Shown: positions 53,405 through 63,724 of the stretch, piece by piece
Numbering within the stretch: position 1 is the stretch's first letter
Layout of the letters: the number at the start of each line of letters is the position of its first letter
Assembly: GCA_021829515.1 (NCBI GenBank)
Contig: JAKBPM010000003.1
Span: 1-64,000 of the forward strand
Source: Nitrospirota bacterium
GTDB lineage: Bacteria > Nitrospirota_A > Leptospirillia > Leptospirillales > Leptospirillaceae
Length of the DNA: 64,000 bases
Direction of reading: 5' to 3'
Made by a program: the position numbers and the translations under genes
The notes under the pieces: model-generated
The model's input: the letters and a program-made list of their open reading frames with translations, nothing else
The model's database searches: none
What the model was told of the DNA's origin: nothing

Positions 53405-54738
53405 TGTTTGAAGGATTATCGCAGCGTTTTGATCAGATACTGAGGAAAATCACCGGGAAGGGCCTTCTGACGGAGTCCCAGGTTGGCGAGACCCTTCAGG
53501 AGATCCGTACAGCTCTTCTCGAAGCTGATGTGACGCTTGATGTTGTGACAAGGTTCGTTGAGACACTTCGTCAGAAGCTTGTTGGTACAGAGGTTTCTAA
53601 AGCATTGACCCCTGTCGAGACGGTTTTGAAGGAGGTTTACTCAGAAGTTGTCAGGATCCTTGGCGAAAACAAGGCAACAATACAGCTTTCATCAAAGCCT
53701 CCCACGATCATTTTTCTGATGGGGCTGCAGGGGTCAGGAAAGACTACAACCGTTGCAAAGCTTGCGTATCACTTCCGGCAGTCAGGAAAGCGTGTCTTGA
53801 TGGTGGCATCTGATCTCCAGCGCCTGGCTGCTGTTGAACAGTTGCGGGTGTTGGGTGAGCAGGTTGGTGTTCCTGTCGTTTTGCCGAAAGATAATGTTAC
53901 AAAGCCGAAAGACATGTACTCAGATGTCAGGCGTCGATGGATCGAAGGAATGCATGAGGTGGTGATTGTTGATACTGCCGGTCGCCTTTCAATTGATGAT
54001 GAACTGATGAATGAGCTCCAGGAGTTGAAGGCATTGTACAATCCAAAAGAATCGCTTTTGGTCCTTGATGCCATGACTGGACAGGAGTCAGTTCATGTTG
54101 CCCAGACCTTTGACCAGAAAATTGGTCTTGATGGGGTGATCTTCACCAAGCTTGATGGCGATGCACGGGCCGGTGCCATCCTGTCGATCAGAAGCGTTCT
54201 TGGAAAACCGATCAAGTTTGTTGGAACCGGAGAAAAAACAGACCGGCTTGAACCTTTTTATCCTGACAGGGTTGCCTCCCGAATTATCGGAATGGGGGAT
54301 ATCCAGACTCTGATCGAAAAAGCTCAGCATGCAGTGACTAGGGAAGAAGCTGAGAAAATGGTTAATCGGGTTGTCAAGAACCAGATAACCTTCGATGATT
54401 TTCTGGATCAGATTCGCACGATGAGAAAAATGGGATCCGTTAATGATATATTATCGATGATTCCGGGTGCATCGAGTGTCAAGGACAAGCTGGACATGGG
54501 TGTTGTCGAGAAAGAGATGAAGAGGACTGAAGCCGTCATTCTTTCCATGACAAAAAAGGAAAGAATTTCTCCTGAGATTATTGATGGCAGCAGGAGACGC
54601 CGGATAGCATCCGGTTCGGGGACAACGGTACAGGTCGTCAATCAGGTATTGCGTCAGTTTGAGCAGGTGAGAAAAATGATGCGCACAGCCCTTAAGCCAA
54701 ATGGTAAAAGAGCATTGCGTTCGATGCTTCCCTTTTAG
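53404..54738 (+). CDS. ffh: Signal recognition particle protein Ffh
   Basis: 444 aa. N domain (about 1-90), GTPase G domain with GLQGSGKTTT near 107, DTAGRLSIDDELM, TKLDGDARAG and GMGDIQTL closing loop, then the methionine-rich M domain (about 300-440) with signal-peptide and 4.5S RNA binding (SRRRRIASGSGTTVQVVNQVLRQF). Targets nascent inner-membrane proteins to FtsY. Coupled by one base overlap to the HU/IHF gene. Confidence 0.97.
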   Translation: MFEGLSQRFDQILRKITGKGLLTESQVGETLQEIRTALLEADVTLDVVTRFVETLRQKLVGTEVSKALTPVETVLKEVYSEVVRILGENKATIQLSSKPPTIIFLMGLQGSGKTTTVAKLAYHFRQSGKRVLMVASDLQRLAAVEQLRVLGEQVGVPVVLPKDNVTKPKDMYSDVRRRWIEGMHEVVIVDTAGRLSIDDELMNELQELKALYNPKESLLVLDAMTGQESVHVAQTFDQKIGLDGVIFTKLDGDARAGAILSIRSVLGKPIKFVGTGEKTDRLEPFYPDRVASRIIGMGDIQTLIEKAQHAVTREEAEKMVNRVVKNQITFDDFLDQIRTMRKMGSVNDILSMIPGASSVKDKLDMGVVEKEMKRTEAVILSMTKKERISPEIIDGSRRRRIASGSGTTVQVVNQVLRQFEQVRKMMRTALKPNGKRALRSMLPF

Positions 54739-54786
54739 TTAAAGGAGAGGCTTTTTGGATATTCAATTTAAGCTAAGGAGATTATT

Positions 54787-55023
54787 TTGTCAGTAAGAAT
54801 CCGTCTTTCCCGCCTTGGAAGAAAAAAGAGCCCCATTTATCGCATCGTTGTCGCTGATTCCCGATGCCCAAGGGATGGTCGCTTCCTTGATATTGTTGGA
54901 GCCTATTCCCCAAGGGATAACGACCAGGTCACCTTCAAGACCGAAAAGCTTGAGTCATGGCTTCAAAAGGGTGCAATGCCGACAGATACGGTTGCTCGCC
55001 TTATCCGAAAGGCAAAAGTTTAA
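54787..55023 (+). CDS. rpsP: 30S ribosomal protein S16
   Basis: 78 aa, TTG start with AAGGAG seven bases upstream. Family signature SVRIRLSRLGRKKSPIYRIVVADSRCPRDGRFLDIVG, and the DRVAxWLxxGAxPTxTVxxLI end (here ESWLQKGAMPTDTVARLIRKAK). Begins the conserved rpsP-rimM-trmD-rplS series. A weak AACAGG/CCTGTT stem with T6 (55022-55043) overlaps its stop and could reduce read-through. Confidence 0.97.
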   Translation: MSVRIRLSRLGRKKSPIYRIVVADSRCPRDGRFLDIVGAYSPRDNDQVTFKTEKLESWLQKGAMPTDTVARLIRKAKV

Positions 55024-55043
55024 CAGGAAAATGCCTGTTTTTT
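55022..55043 (+). terminator. Weak stem-loop with T run between rpsP and rimM
   Basis: AACAGG (55022-55027) pairs with CCTGTT (55034-55039), which is followed by TTTT. Six base pairs only; possible attenuator controlling read-through from rpsP into rimM. Confidence 0.4.
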
Positions 55044-55056
55044 CGGGAGGTGATCC

Positions 55057-55607
55057 TTGGATAACAAGTTCGAATCAATGGATACCACACTTGTTGTCGC
55101 AAAAGTAGGGCGTTCTTGGGGACTGAAAGGTTTTTTTTTGCTCATTCACTGAGCGACAATCCTGACCGCTTTCACAACGATGTTGGTTCGACATTCGTTC
55201 TTAAGTCTCCGACAGGAGTTCTTGAGCCGAGAAAGCTTCTTGAGTGCAGACAAACGGAAGGGAAGGGTTCCTTTCTCCTGAAACTGGAGGGGATTGATTC
55301 TCCAGAGTCTGTCAAGGAGCGTTCCGGGTGGTCGATATGTTTGGGAAATGCAGCCCCCTGGGTTCCGGTCGAAGAAGATGTTTTTCTCATATCCGATCTG
55401 GAGGGGATGTCTGTGATAGATGTTGACTCCGGACAGGCAGTCGGGGTTGTTTCGGGGTTTTATGAGCGACCTGGTCAGGATATCCTGTCGGTAGACTCAA
55501 AAGGGACAGAGGTGTTGATTCCGTTTGTGGAGCCCCTGGTCCCGATTGTTGACCGAAAAGCCAGGGAGGTTCATGTTCGGTGGAAGATCTTAGATCCTTT
55601 GGCCTGA
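55057..55607 (+). CDS. rimM: Ribosome maturation factor RimM, interrupted by a poly-T frameshift
   Basis: TTG start at 55057 with GGGAGG six bases upstream (ATG 55078 also in frame). The first frame reads LVVAKVGRSWGLKGFF, the correct RimM opening, then hits a T9 run (55131-55139) and a stop at 55150. The second frame, from the same T run, continues FAHSLSDNPDRF to the end (PRC-barrel-like C-terminal domain, IPFVEPLVPIVDRKAREV). One extra T, or a -1 slip on TTT-TTT, joins them exactly. RimM aids 30S head maturation with S19. Either slippage-controlled, phase-variable, or a sequencing error in the homopolymer. Confidence 0.82.
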
Positions 55608-56371
55608 TTACGCTTTTCCCGGACGCTCTTGCAGGAATGCTTGATTTCAGTATTTTAAAGAGAGCCAAGGAAAAAAATCTGGTTCGGTACCATCTCTGGA
55701 ATCTGCGGGACTTTGGTACGGGGCGTTATCGCTCAACGGACGACTATCCCTATGGTGGTGGTTCGGGGATGATCCTGCGCCCTGATCCCATTTTCAGAGC
55801 AACGAGGGTGGCCTGTGCATCCCTTGCGGGGATGGATCCATCGCCTGAAGGTAGCGTGAGGCTTGTCTATCCTTCACCACAGGGAGCGGTCTTTACTCAG
55901 TCTGTGGCATGGGAATGGGCAAATGATCCGCGTCCCGTCCTGTTTTTGTGCGGTCACTATGAAGGGATCGATGAACGCGTATTGATGGCGCATCCATTCG
56001 AAGAGTGGTCGATTGGTGATTATGTTTTGACCGGAGGAGAGATCCCGGCTCTTGCCATGATTGATGCTGTGGTAAGATTGATCCCGGGGGTTTTGTCAGA
56101 CCACCAGTCTGTATTGACAGAGACCTTTTCTGCTGCTGACGAGTTTGATTTTCCACAATATACTCGTCCCCCGGATTATGAGGGGATGGCGGTTCCCGAA
56201 GTTCTTCTTTCGGGACATCATCTTCGTATTCAGCAGTATCGCTCTGAAAAAGCACGTGAAAAGAGAGATCGGGTTCGCCCGGATCTCCGGGCCATTTCCA
56301 GAAAAAAATCAGAAATGGCTATTGCCCCTCAAGAACAACAAGAAAGGATTAACGGTAATGAATGTCATTGA
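55580..56371 (+). CDS. trmD: tRNA (guanine(37)-N1)-methyltransferase TrmD
   Basis: 263 aa, GTG start inside the end of rimM (28-base overlap). Methylates G37 of CCN/CUN/CGG-reading tRNAs to prevent frameshifts. SPOUT knot with [43 protein letters not shown] and [21 protein letters not shown]. The last 25 residues are an unconserved Q/E/K-rich tail that overlaps the start of rplS by 14 bases. Confidence 0.97.
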   Translation: MEDLRSFGLITLFPDALAGMLDFSILKRAKEKNLVRYHLWNLRDFGTGRYRSTDDYPYGGGSGMILRPDPIFRATRVACASLAGMDPSPEGSVRLVYPSPQGAVFTQSVAWEWANDPRPVLFLCGHYEGIDERVLMAHPFEEWSIGDYVLTGGEIPALAMIDAVVRLIPGVLSDHQSVLTETFSAADEFDFPQYTRPPDYEGMAVPEVLLSGHHLRIQQYRSEKAREKRDRVRPDLRAISRKKSEMAIAPQEQQERINGNECH

Positions 56372-56720
56372 TCAAGTTGAACAGCTCTATATGAAGGAAA
56401 ATCCTCCGGAGGCAAGAATCGGGGAGACAGTTCGTGTTCACCTCAAGATCGTCGAGGGTGAAAAAGAGCGAATTCAGGTTTTTGAAGGAGTCGTTATCGC
56501 TCTGAGAGGCGGCGGTACCCGGTCGATGATGACTGTCAGGAAGATTTCCTTCGGTGTTGGCGTGGAGCGCATCTTTCCCCTGCACTCTCCTCAGATCATT
56601 AAGATTGAGCGGGTGAGAGTCGGAAAAGTCAGAAGGGCGAAGCTCTACTTCCTGAGGACCAAAAAAGGTAAGGCGGCAAGACTGAAGGAAGTTGAGACCC
56701 GCAGGGAACCTAAAGCCTAG
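56358..56720 (+). CDS. rplS: 50S ribosomal protein L19
   Basis: 120 aa from ATG 56358, inside the 3' end of trmD; a long upstream in-frame extension is a trmD shadow. Signature [23 protein letters not shown] and [17 protein letters not shown], ending [24 protein letters not shown]. At the 30S-50S interface. The order rpsP-rimM-trmD-rplS is complete. AAAGGA lies upstream of the ATG. Confidence 0.98.
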   Translation: MNVIDQVEQLYMKENPPEARIGETVRVHLKIVEGEKERIQVFEGVVIALRGGGTRSMMTVRKISFGVGVERIFPLHSPQIIKIERVRVGKVRRAKLYFLRTKKGKAARLKEVETRREPKA

Positions 56721-57378
56721 TTTTACCGTGCACAAACTGCCGGACGGTTCCCTTGAGCAATCTCTTCAGGCGAAGGGCTTTTACAGAATCGCAGCAGTTG
56801 ATGAGGTCGGTCGGGGAGCTATTGCCGGTCCCGTTGTTGTTTCATGCGTGGTTCTGACTCCTTCGATCCAGGATTTCAGCGGTCTTGGGATCACTGACTC
56901 AAAAATGCTGGCACCTGCGGCTCGGGAGCGTATTTTCAAGTATCTTTCCAGATGGGCTCCCAGCTATGGTTTTGGTGAATCGTCCGTTGAAGAGATTGAT
57001 GCGATCAATATCAGGGAAGCGACTTTTTTGGCGATGACGAGGGCCCTCGCTTCTTTAAAAGAGATCCCTGACCTGCTGCTTGTTGACGGAAACGAATCGA
57101 TTCCGATCCGTTTCCTCTCCGGTACTCCTTATGAAAGTCTTGAACAGCTTTCCGTCATCGGCGGTGACCGCTGCGTTCTCTCCATTGCTGCCGCTTCCAT
57201 AATGGCAAAAGTCACACGTGACCGTCTGATGGTTGCTTGCGATCTTTCCTATCCGGATTATTGTTTTGCAAAGAACAAAGGCTATGGCACACCTGAACAT
57301 AGGGACCAAATGAGGAAAAATGGTCTCACCCCCTTGCACCGCAAAACCTTTTCCCGGACTTTTCTCTCACCAAAATGA
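56692..57378 (+). CDS. rnhB: Ribonuclease HII
   Basis: 228 aa from a TTG inside the end of rplS with AAGGAAG upstream; GTG 56728 is an alternative. Cuts RNA in RNA-DNA hybrids and removes single ribonucleotides. Catalytic acids in [17 protein letters not shown] (D, E), LLVDGNES (D) and the last Asp near KVTRDRLM. The tail [24 protein letters not shown] is the family's C-terminal signature. Often follows rplS, as here. Confidence 0.95.
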   Translation: MRPAGNLKPSFTVHKLPDGSLEQSLQAKGFYRIAAVDEVGRGAIAGPVVVSCVVLTPSIQDFSGLGITDSKMLAPAARERIFKYLSRWAPSYGFGESSVEEIDAINIREATFLAMTRALASLKEIPDLLLVDGNESIPIRFLSGTPYESLEQLSVIGGDRCVLSIAAASIMAKVTRDRLMVACDLSYPDYCFAKNKGYGTPEHRDQMRKNGLTPLHRKTFSRTFLSPK

Positions 57379-57507
57379 CGCTCGCTCTTATCCTGTTTTT
57401 CTCGAAAACTATTTGCTTTTGGGAGATTGTATTTTGAGCTCTCGTTCCGGATACAATCAAGATAGCGCCAAATGCTCTCAAACCTTTGCTCAGGGGAATC
57501 TTCAGGG

Positions 57508-58368
57508 ATGATTAGATCGTACTCTTTTCTCAGGCAATTTATTTCGATCATCTTCTTTTCCCTTTTTTTTTCAATTTTTCTTTGGGGAGTCTCATCATTT
57601 CTGATGATGGAGAAGATCAGGCATTCTTCCCTGGAAAATACGCATATGGTCATTGTTCTCGACCAGAACACGACAAATGCTGACTATCAAAAAATCTATG
57701 GACAGCTATCGTTTATAACGACCAGTATCAAGCCATTGTCTCTTGATGAAGTGAATCAGTTTGCCCGCTCATCTTCAGGTTCGCGCCTTTCTGATTCAGG
57801 AAAAAAAATGATCCTCCTGAATCTTCTGATGGGAAAAAACGCGGCAGGGCAAAGAGTCACTCTTTCCGAACAGATCCTTTCCGTGCATAAAATTCTTGAG
57901 GGCAACAAACATGTTCTCCTGGTCGAGGACAATTTGCCATGGGCTGAAAAGCTTGATTCCCTTGATGCCTTGATGGTGCATGCTAAACGGGCCGGAATGA
58001 TGCTTTTTGGACTTTTTCTCTTGTTATTGCTTCTTTTTTGGAGTTTTCTTTTTCCCGCCCGGGAAAAAGTTGAGGATTCCATGGAACATCAAGAGAAGTC
58101 CTTTTGGAAAAATTCGCCTTCAGCTCCGGCATTATCCTCAGGACAAGGGTTGCGCCTGGGGTTCTTTTCCGCCTTGGGAGCCTGTATCCTTCTTTTTCTG
58201 GCTCACCCGGCTCTTTATAGCCCCTCGCTGGACCCATTCGTTTCAGCAGGTCCTGCGGGCATTCATTCAACTTGGGCTTATTATTTCTTTTCTTTTCCGG
58301 TTATGGGCGGGGGGCTTGGGTGGCTGTCTTTTCAGTTGGGAAAAATCTGGCGCAGGGTATTGCACTGA
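57508..58368 (+). CDS. FtsX-like membrane protein
   Basis: 286 aa from ATG 57508. One N-terminal membrane segment (10-33), a periplasmic domain of about 125 residues, then three segments (163-183, 217-233, 254-276): the 1+3 topology of FtsX. Sequence similarity is weak but position, directly before an EnvC-like gene and a Ctp protease, is the classical ftsX-envC-ctp order. In that system FtsEX at the septum activates EnvC and hence amidases. No ftsE is seen here. Overlaps the next gene by 49 bases. Confidence 0.7.
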   Translation: MIRSYSFLRQFISIIFFSLFFSIFLWGVSSFLMMEKIRHSSLENTHMVIVLDQNTTNADYQKIYGQLSFITTSIKPLSLDEVNQFARSSSGSRLSDSGKKMILLNLLMGKNAAGQRVTLSEQILSVHKILEGNKHVLLVEDNLPWAEKLDSLDALMVHAKRAGMMLFGLFLLLLLLFWSFLFPAREKVEDSMEHQEKSFWKNSPSAPALSSGQGLRLGFFSALGACILLFLAHPALYSPSLDPFVSAGPAGIHSTWAYYFFSFPVMGGGLGWLSFQLGKIWRRVLH

Positions 58369-59507
58369 TCCTTCTTTCTTCTTTTCTTGCTCCTTGTATT
58401 GATGTATCCCTTGCATCAGAGACCCGTCATTCGATCAGGGCGTTGCAGAAGGAGCTGGATCAGCATCGCATCGAGTATAAAAGATTAAGGAGAGAGTGGA
58501 TCCTGAATCATAAAAAAGAAATCCGATTCCGTACCAAAGGACAGGATTTAAGGTATAGAATCCTTGAACTGAAAATGGACAAGGAGAACCTGCACGTCAA
58601 AATTGAAAATGCCAGAATTAACCTCATCAGGATGAACCGGAAGCTTGGCCTGATCAATACCAGGATCTCCTCCGAGAAAGTATTGCTTGAAAACGACCGG
58701 GACCAGTTGAAAAAAACCCGATTTGCCTATCTCTCTGATGCTTTGAAGGGGTATCTTGTCCAGCTTGACCAAGCCCCTTCGCCTCTCTTTTTCAGGGTTG
58801 CACTACTCTCTCTTTCTTCCCGTCAAAGCGCACTTTCCAGAAGAATAGACATAGAGAGGGATCATGAGATCAAGTCTCTTGATGAGCTCGCTTTGTGGCG
58901 GAAGAAAAAAAATCGGCTTTTATCCGAAAGAAAAAGGACGATCCGAAAGGAATCTCAAGAAAGAGCAAGAATGAATTCCATGCGGGGTGAACTTGCCCAT
59001 CTCCTAGCAATGGAACGGAAGTTAAAGAAAAATGATACACGCATTCAGATAAAAAAAAGACACTTGCTGCATCTGATCCAGCATCTTGAGGCAGCCTCTT
59101 CCCGCTACAAAACCCGTTTCCACGCCCTTAAACGTCTGCACCTCAGGGCAGGGAGCCTCAGATGGCCACTCAGAGGGGAGATTGTTGAAGCCTTTGGTCG
59201 CTTCCATGACGGAATTGATATTGGTGTTCACCAAGGGGAGAAAATTCACGCCTCCGGTGATGGGCAGGTGATCTTTGCCCGCCACTACACAGGGTATGGC
59301 CAAATGGTAATCATTGATCACGGAAATCATATCTATTCTCTTTACGGTCATCTTGGACGAATTGCAGTGAAGAAGGGAGAGCTGGTGAATAAGGGCCATG
59401 TTATCGGCTATGCGGGAGGTGGCGGATCCCACGGGAGGGATACACTCTTTTTTGGTCTGACTCATGGTGGAAACCCCGTTAATCCTGTTCCATACCTTTC
59501 AAGATAA
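58320..59507 (+). CDS. EnvC-like murein hydrolase activator (degenerate M23 domain)
   Basis: 395 aa from a GTG at 58320 (GGGGGGC upstream; an earlier TTG at 58272 is possible). Signal peptide to about 33 (FLAPCIDVSLAS), long coiled coil (about 35-270, rich in K, R, E, L), and a C-terminal LytM/M23 fold. The fold keeps FHDGIDIG and YGHLGRI but has DTLFFGL where active enzymes carry the HLHFE zinc motif, so it should be non-catalytic and act as an amidase activator, as EnvC does. Preceded by the FtsX-like gene, followed by ctpA. Confidence 0.85.
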   Translation: MAVFSVGKNLAQGIALILLSSFLAPCIDVSLASETRHSIRALQKELDQHRIEYKRLRREWILNHKKEIRFRTKGQDLRYRILELKMDKENLHVKIENARINLIRMNRKLGLINTRISSEKVLLENDRDQLKKTRFAYLSDALKGYLVQLDQAPSPLFFRVALLSLSSRQSALSRRIDIERDHEIKSLDELALWRKKKNRLLSERKRTIRKESQERARMNSMRGELAHLLAMERKLKKNDTRIQIKKRHLLHLIQHLEAASSRYKTRFHALKRLHLRAGSLRWPLRGEIVEAFGRFHDGIDIGVHQGEKIHASGDGQVIFARHYTGYGQMVIIDHGNHIYSLYGHLGRIAVKKGELVNKGHVIGYAGGGGSHGRDTLFFGLTHGGNPVNPVPYLSR

Positions 59508-59528
59508 TCACTTTTCTTCTTAACTCCC

Positions 59529-59543
59529 TTGCCCATTGGGCAA
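59529..59543. repeat. Short hairpin after the EnvC-like gene
   Basis: TTGCCC-att-GGGCAA, no T run. The 265-base gap to the protease gene (59508-59772) is A/T-rich and otherwise unremarkable. Confidence 0.3.
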
Positions 59544-59772
59544 TAGGGTGATAATCTGAAAAGAGTCAGTTCTGGAATTATTAAAAATGGCACTTCCTCT
59601 TTTTCTTCTGTAGTATCCATTTCTGCTGGGATTTTTTGTTGCTGGTCACCAGATCCTTGGTAATGATGGGATGTTGAGGTCAAGTGAGATTGTCTCCGGT
59701 AGATCATATGGAGGTGTGTTGAGAGATGGGGAAAAACCATGAAACCCTATAAAAGAAGGATCGTGATAGAAA

Positions 59773-61062
59773 ATGTGGAAGATGGTCATGAAAACCAGTA
59801 GGGTTTTTCTCGTTCTGGCAATTGGCATTCTTGTCGGTGGTGTCGGCCATGCTGTTTTTGCGGATGGTGGGACAGATAAATCATTGAAGGTCCTGTCGAT
59901 GGTCTATTCCCTGATCCAGAAGGATTACGTGGATCCCCTCTCGGGAAAGCCGGTTTTGACCTCTGCGATCAAGGGAATGGTCGCATCACTTGATCCCCAT
60001 TCCGAGTATATGACTCCACAAGAATATCATGAGCTTGAAATTGATACGAAAGGTCAGTTTGGCGGAGTTGGTATCAAGATCACGACAAGGGGGACAAAGA
60101 TCATTGTCCAGTCCCCGATTCCAAATGCTCCGGCGGAACGAGCTGGCATCAAGGCAGGCGATGAAATTGTCAAGGTCAACGGCTTGTCGACGGAAAAGCT
60201 GGGTCTGGCCCAGTCGGTTCACTTGATGCGTGGACGGGTTGGAACTGCCGTTACATTGACAATCCGGAGAAAAGGTGTCTTTGAGGCCAGGGACTTCAAC
60301 GTTGTGCGGGAAGTAATCCAGATTCATACGGTCAAGGCAAAAATGATATCTCCGACCATCGGATACATCCTTGACCGGGAGTTTTCGGAAAACAATGCCC
60401 GGGACATGGGAAAAGCCATTGTCGAACTGAGGAGTCAGGGCATGAAGGCCCTGATCATCGATCTCAGGAATAATCCTGGTGGTTTGCTTAACGATGCGGT
60501 TGACTCTGCGTCTCTTTTTCTTCCGGAACACAAGGTGGTCGTTTCCATGAAAGGCCGTCGACAGTTCCATGCATTCCATGCCAGAAATGAAAAACCATTT
60601 GAACATTTTCCTATTGTCGTTCTGGTAAATACCGAGTCTGCGTCGGCAGCGGAAATTCTCTCCGGAGCGCTCCAGGACTACCATCGGGCAACGATCCTCG
60701 GAACCCAAAGCTTTGGAAAGGGCTCTGTCCAGACTATTCTGCCCCTGTTTGATGGCTCTGCCTTGCGTTTGACCACGGCCCGCTACTTCACTCCCTCCGG
60801 TCGTTCGATTCAGGACTATGGAATTACTCCGGATGTTATCGTCAAGGAGGTTATTCCCAAAGGGATGAAATCGATCAAGGTTCCAAGAGAAGTGGACCTG
60901 AAGCATCACTTCCTGAATCCTGACGGGGCGGAGGCAACGATCCATATCCCCAAATCCAATGTCCAGTATCACTTGCCTCTGGGCAGGATTCCAATGAAGG
61001 ATGATACCCAGGTTCAGGCGGCAATACGCATTCTGGACAAGGATCTTCTGGCATCACGCTAG
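59773..61062 (+). CDS. C-terminal processing peptidase (S41, CtpA/Prc type)
   Basis: 429 aa; ATG 59788 (GGAAG upstream) is an alternative start. Signal/anchor (about 8-31, VFADGG end). Dimerisation helices, PDZ domain (about 95-180, FGGVGIKITTRG, SPIPNAPAERAGIKAGDEIV), then the protease core with catalytic Ser in NTESASAAEILSGAL and Lys in QSFGKGSVQTI. Trims or degrades periplasmic proteins; in many bacteria it regulates peptidoglycan hydrolases, which fits the EnvC-like neighbour. Followed by a strong terminator. Confidence 0.95.
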   Translation: MWKMVMKTSRVFLVLAIGILVGGVGHAVFADGGTDKSLKVLSMVYSLIQKDYVDPLSGKPVLTSAIKGMVASLDPHSEYMTPQEYHELEIDTKGQFGGVGIKITTRGTKIIVQSPIPNAPAERAGIKAGDEIVKVNGLSTEKLGLAQSVHLMRGRVGTAVTLTIRRKGVFEARDFNVVREVIQIHTVKAKMISPTIGYILDREFSENNARDMGKAIVELRSQGMKALIIDLRNNPGGLLNDAVDSASLFLPEHKVVVSMKGRRQFHAFHARNEKPFEHFPIVVLVNTESASAAEILSGALQDYHRATILGTQSFGKGSVQTILPLFDGSALRLTTARYFTPSGRSIQDYGITPDVIVKEVIPKGMKSIKVPREVDLKHHFLNPDGAEATIHIPKSNVQYHLPLGRIPMKDDTQVQAAIRILDKDLLASR

Positions 61063-61086
61063 CCTTGTTGTTCTCTGTCATGGGAA

Positions 61087-61116
61087 GGGAGGAAACAGAT
61101 GTTTCCTCCCTTTTTT
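61087..61116 (+). terminator. Intrinsic terminator after the Ctp gene
   Basis: GGGAGGAAAC (61087-61096) pairs with GTTTCCTCCC (61101-61110), then TTTTTT. Confidence 0.92.
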
Positions 61117-61169
61117 ATTTTTAGCGGAACGATTCGTGTGCTCAGGCGAGAGGAGTGGTAAAGCTCCTC

Positions 61170-61198
61170 TTGCAAAGGAAATGGAGCTCTGGTATTCT
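61170..61198 (+). promoter_or_regulatory. Predicted groESL promoter
   Basis: TTGCAA (61170-61175), 17 bases, TATTCT (61193-61198). The start of transcription would fall in the CIRCE element just downstream, which is the usual arrangement. Confidence 0.65.
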
Positions 61199-61199
61199 A

Positions 61200-61226
61200 T
61201 TATCACTCATGAGGGGTGAGTGCTAA
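61200..61226 (+). promoter_or_regulatory. CIRCE operator (HrcA binding site)
   Basis: TTATCACTC-N9-GAGTGCTAA. The consensus is TTAGCACTC-N9-GAGTGCTAA; one base differs in the left arm (T for G). HrcA binding here represses groESL and is relieved by heat or GroEL titration. hrcA itself is not in the window. Confidence 0.88.
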
Positions 61227-61269
61227 TCACCACAAGAGAAGCGTTATTCATCTTAAAGGAGGAGTGTCA

Positions 61270-61533
61270 ATGAAGTTCAAGCCGTTGAAAGATCGCGTGT
61301 TCGTTAGCTATTCCGAGGAGGCCGAGAAAACACAGGGTGGTCTTTATATCCCTGATGCGGCAAAAGAGAAGCCCCAAAAAGGCAAGGTCGAAGGAATCGG
61401 CGACGAAGTGAAGTCGGTCAAGGTTGGCGAAGTTGTTCTTTTCGATAAATATTCCGGTTCAAAGATTACGATGGAAGGGACTGAGTATCTGATCCTTAAG
61501 GAAGAGGATATCCTCGGGGTCTTGACTGCCTGA
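61270..61533 (+). CDS. groES: Co-chaperonin GroES
   Basis: 87 aa from ATG 61270 (AAAGGAGG upstream). Caps the GroEL chamber. Core motif FKPLKDRVFV, the mobile loop EEAEKTQGGLYIPDAAKEKP and GxVVLFDKYSGSKI, EYLILKEEDILGVL at the end. Complete length. Under CIRCE control with groEL 86 bases downstream. Confidence 0.98.
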   Translation: MKFKPLKDRVFVSYSEEAEKTQGGLYIPDAAKEKPQKGKVEGIGDEVKSVKVGEVVLFDKYSGSKITMEGTEYLILKEEDILGVLTA

Positions 61534-61619
61534 TCCCTTTTGCGGATTGGTCCTGTTTTCTTTCTTCGTCATTCTTTCTGTATCTAAATGATATCTAACT
61601 TTTCAGGAGGTTTTGTTAA

Positions 61620-63245
<1,626 letters not shown>

Positions 63246-63282
63246 TTTCCAGGCGGTTACAATGTCTGGATCTCCGTTCCTG

Positions 63283-63318
63283 AAAAGAGGAAGACAGAAA
63301 TGTCTTCCTCTTTTTTTT
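63283..63318 (+). terminator. Intrinsic terminator of groESL
   Basis: AAAAGAGGAAGACA (63283-63296) pairs with TGTCTTCCTCTTTT (63301-63314) around gaaa, then T residues. Fourteen base pairs, perfect. Confidence 0.93.
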
Positions 63319-63380
63319 ACGGCAGAACATACTTCTGTCCGGACAAACATCTCTTTCTTTCGGGATCAAGTGGCATTGTG

Positions 63381-63545
63381 GCATTCATCCCCCTCTTGGC
63401 AAAGAACGCCTAAGAGGGGGTATTCTGCCTTGAGTACTGATAAAAAAGGATTGGGACCATAACCCATTCCTGAATGTTTTGAGACTTGCTCCGGAGTCTT
63501 GGGGGTGCTCCCGGATCCATCCGTGGGGAGCAGTCACGAGAGAGA
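63381..63545 (+). mobile_element. Miniature IS200/IS605-type relic
   Basis: A left-end-type foldback (ccccctctt at 63389-63397 with aagaggggg at 63412-63420, near-identical to 34836-34869) is followed directly by a TnpB tail (KDWDHNPFLNVLRL in one frame, about 63447-63488), a gagactt/aagtct-like foldback and the right-end motif ggggagcagtcac (63525-63537). The foldback reads in the opposite sense to the tail, so the copy is either rearranged or two ends have joined. The remaining spacer 63546-63724 shows nothing else. Confidence 0.6.
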
Positions 63546-63724
63546 TTTTTGTTTGACAGTCCCGTGATTCGCCCCATACAATAGGGGGATAGGTGATTGC
63601 TCGCGATTTCCTTAGAGATTTCTTAACATGGTGCAGGCTTTCTGAAAATGGAGAGGTTTTCCTGTCGGAAACTTCTTGTCGTTGATCAGGGTCGGCGTTT
63701 TTTTTACGCAGCAAGGGAGGATTC

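Noticed and set aside
59986..60972. 328-codon minus-strand open frame inside the Ctp gene
   Set aside because: Shadow of a clear S41 protease; composition is H/R/D-rich with no domain.
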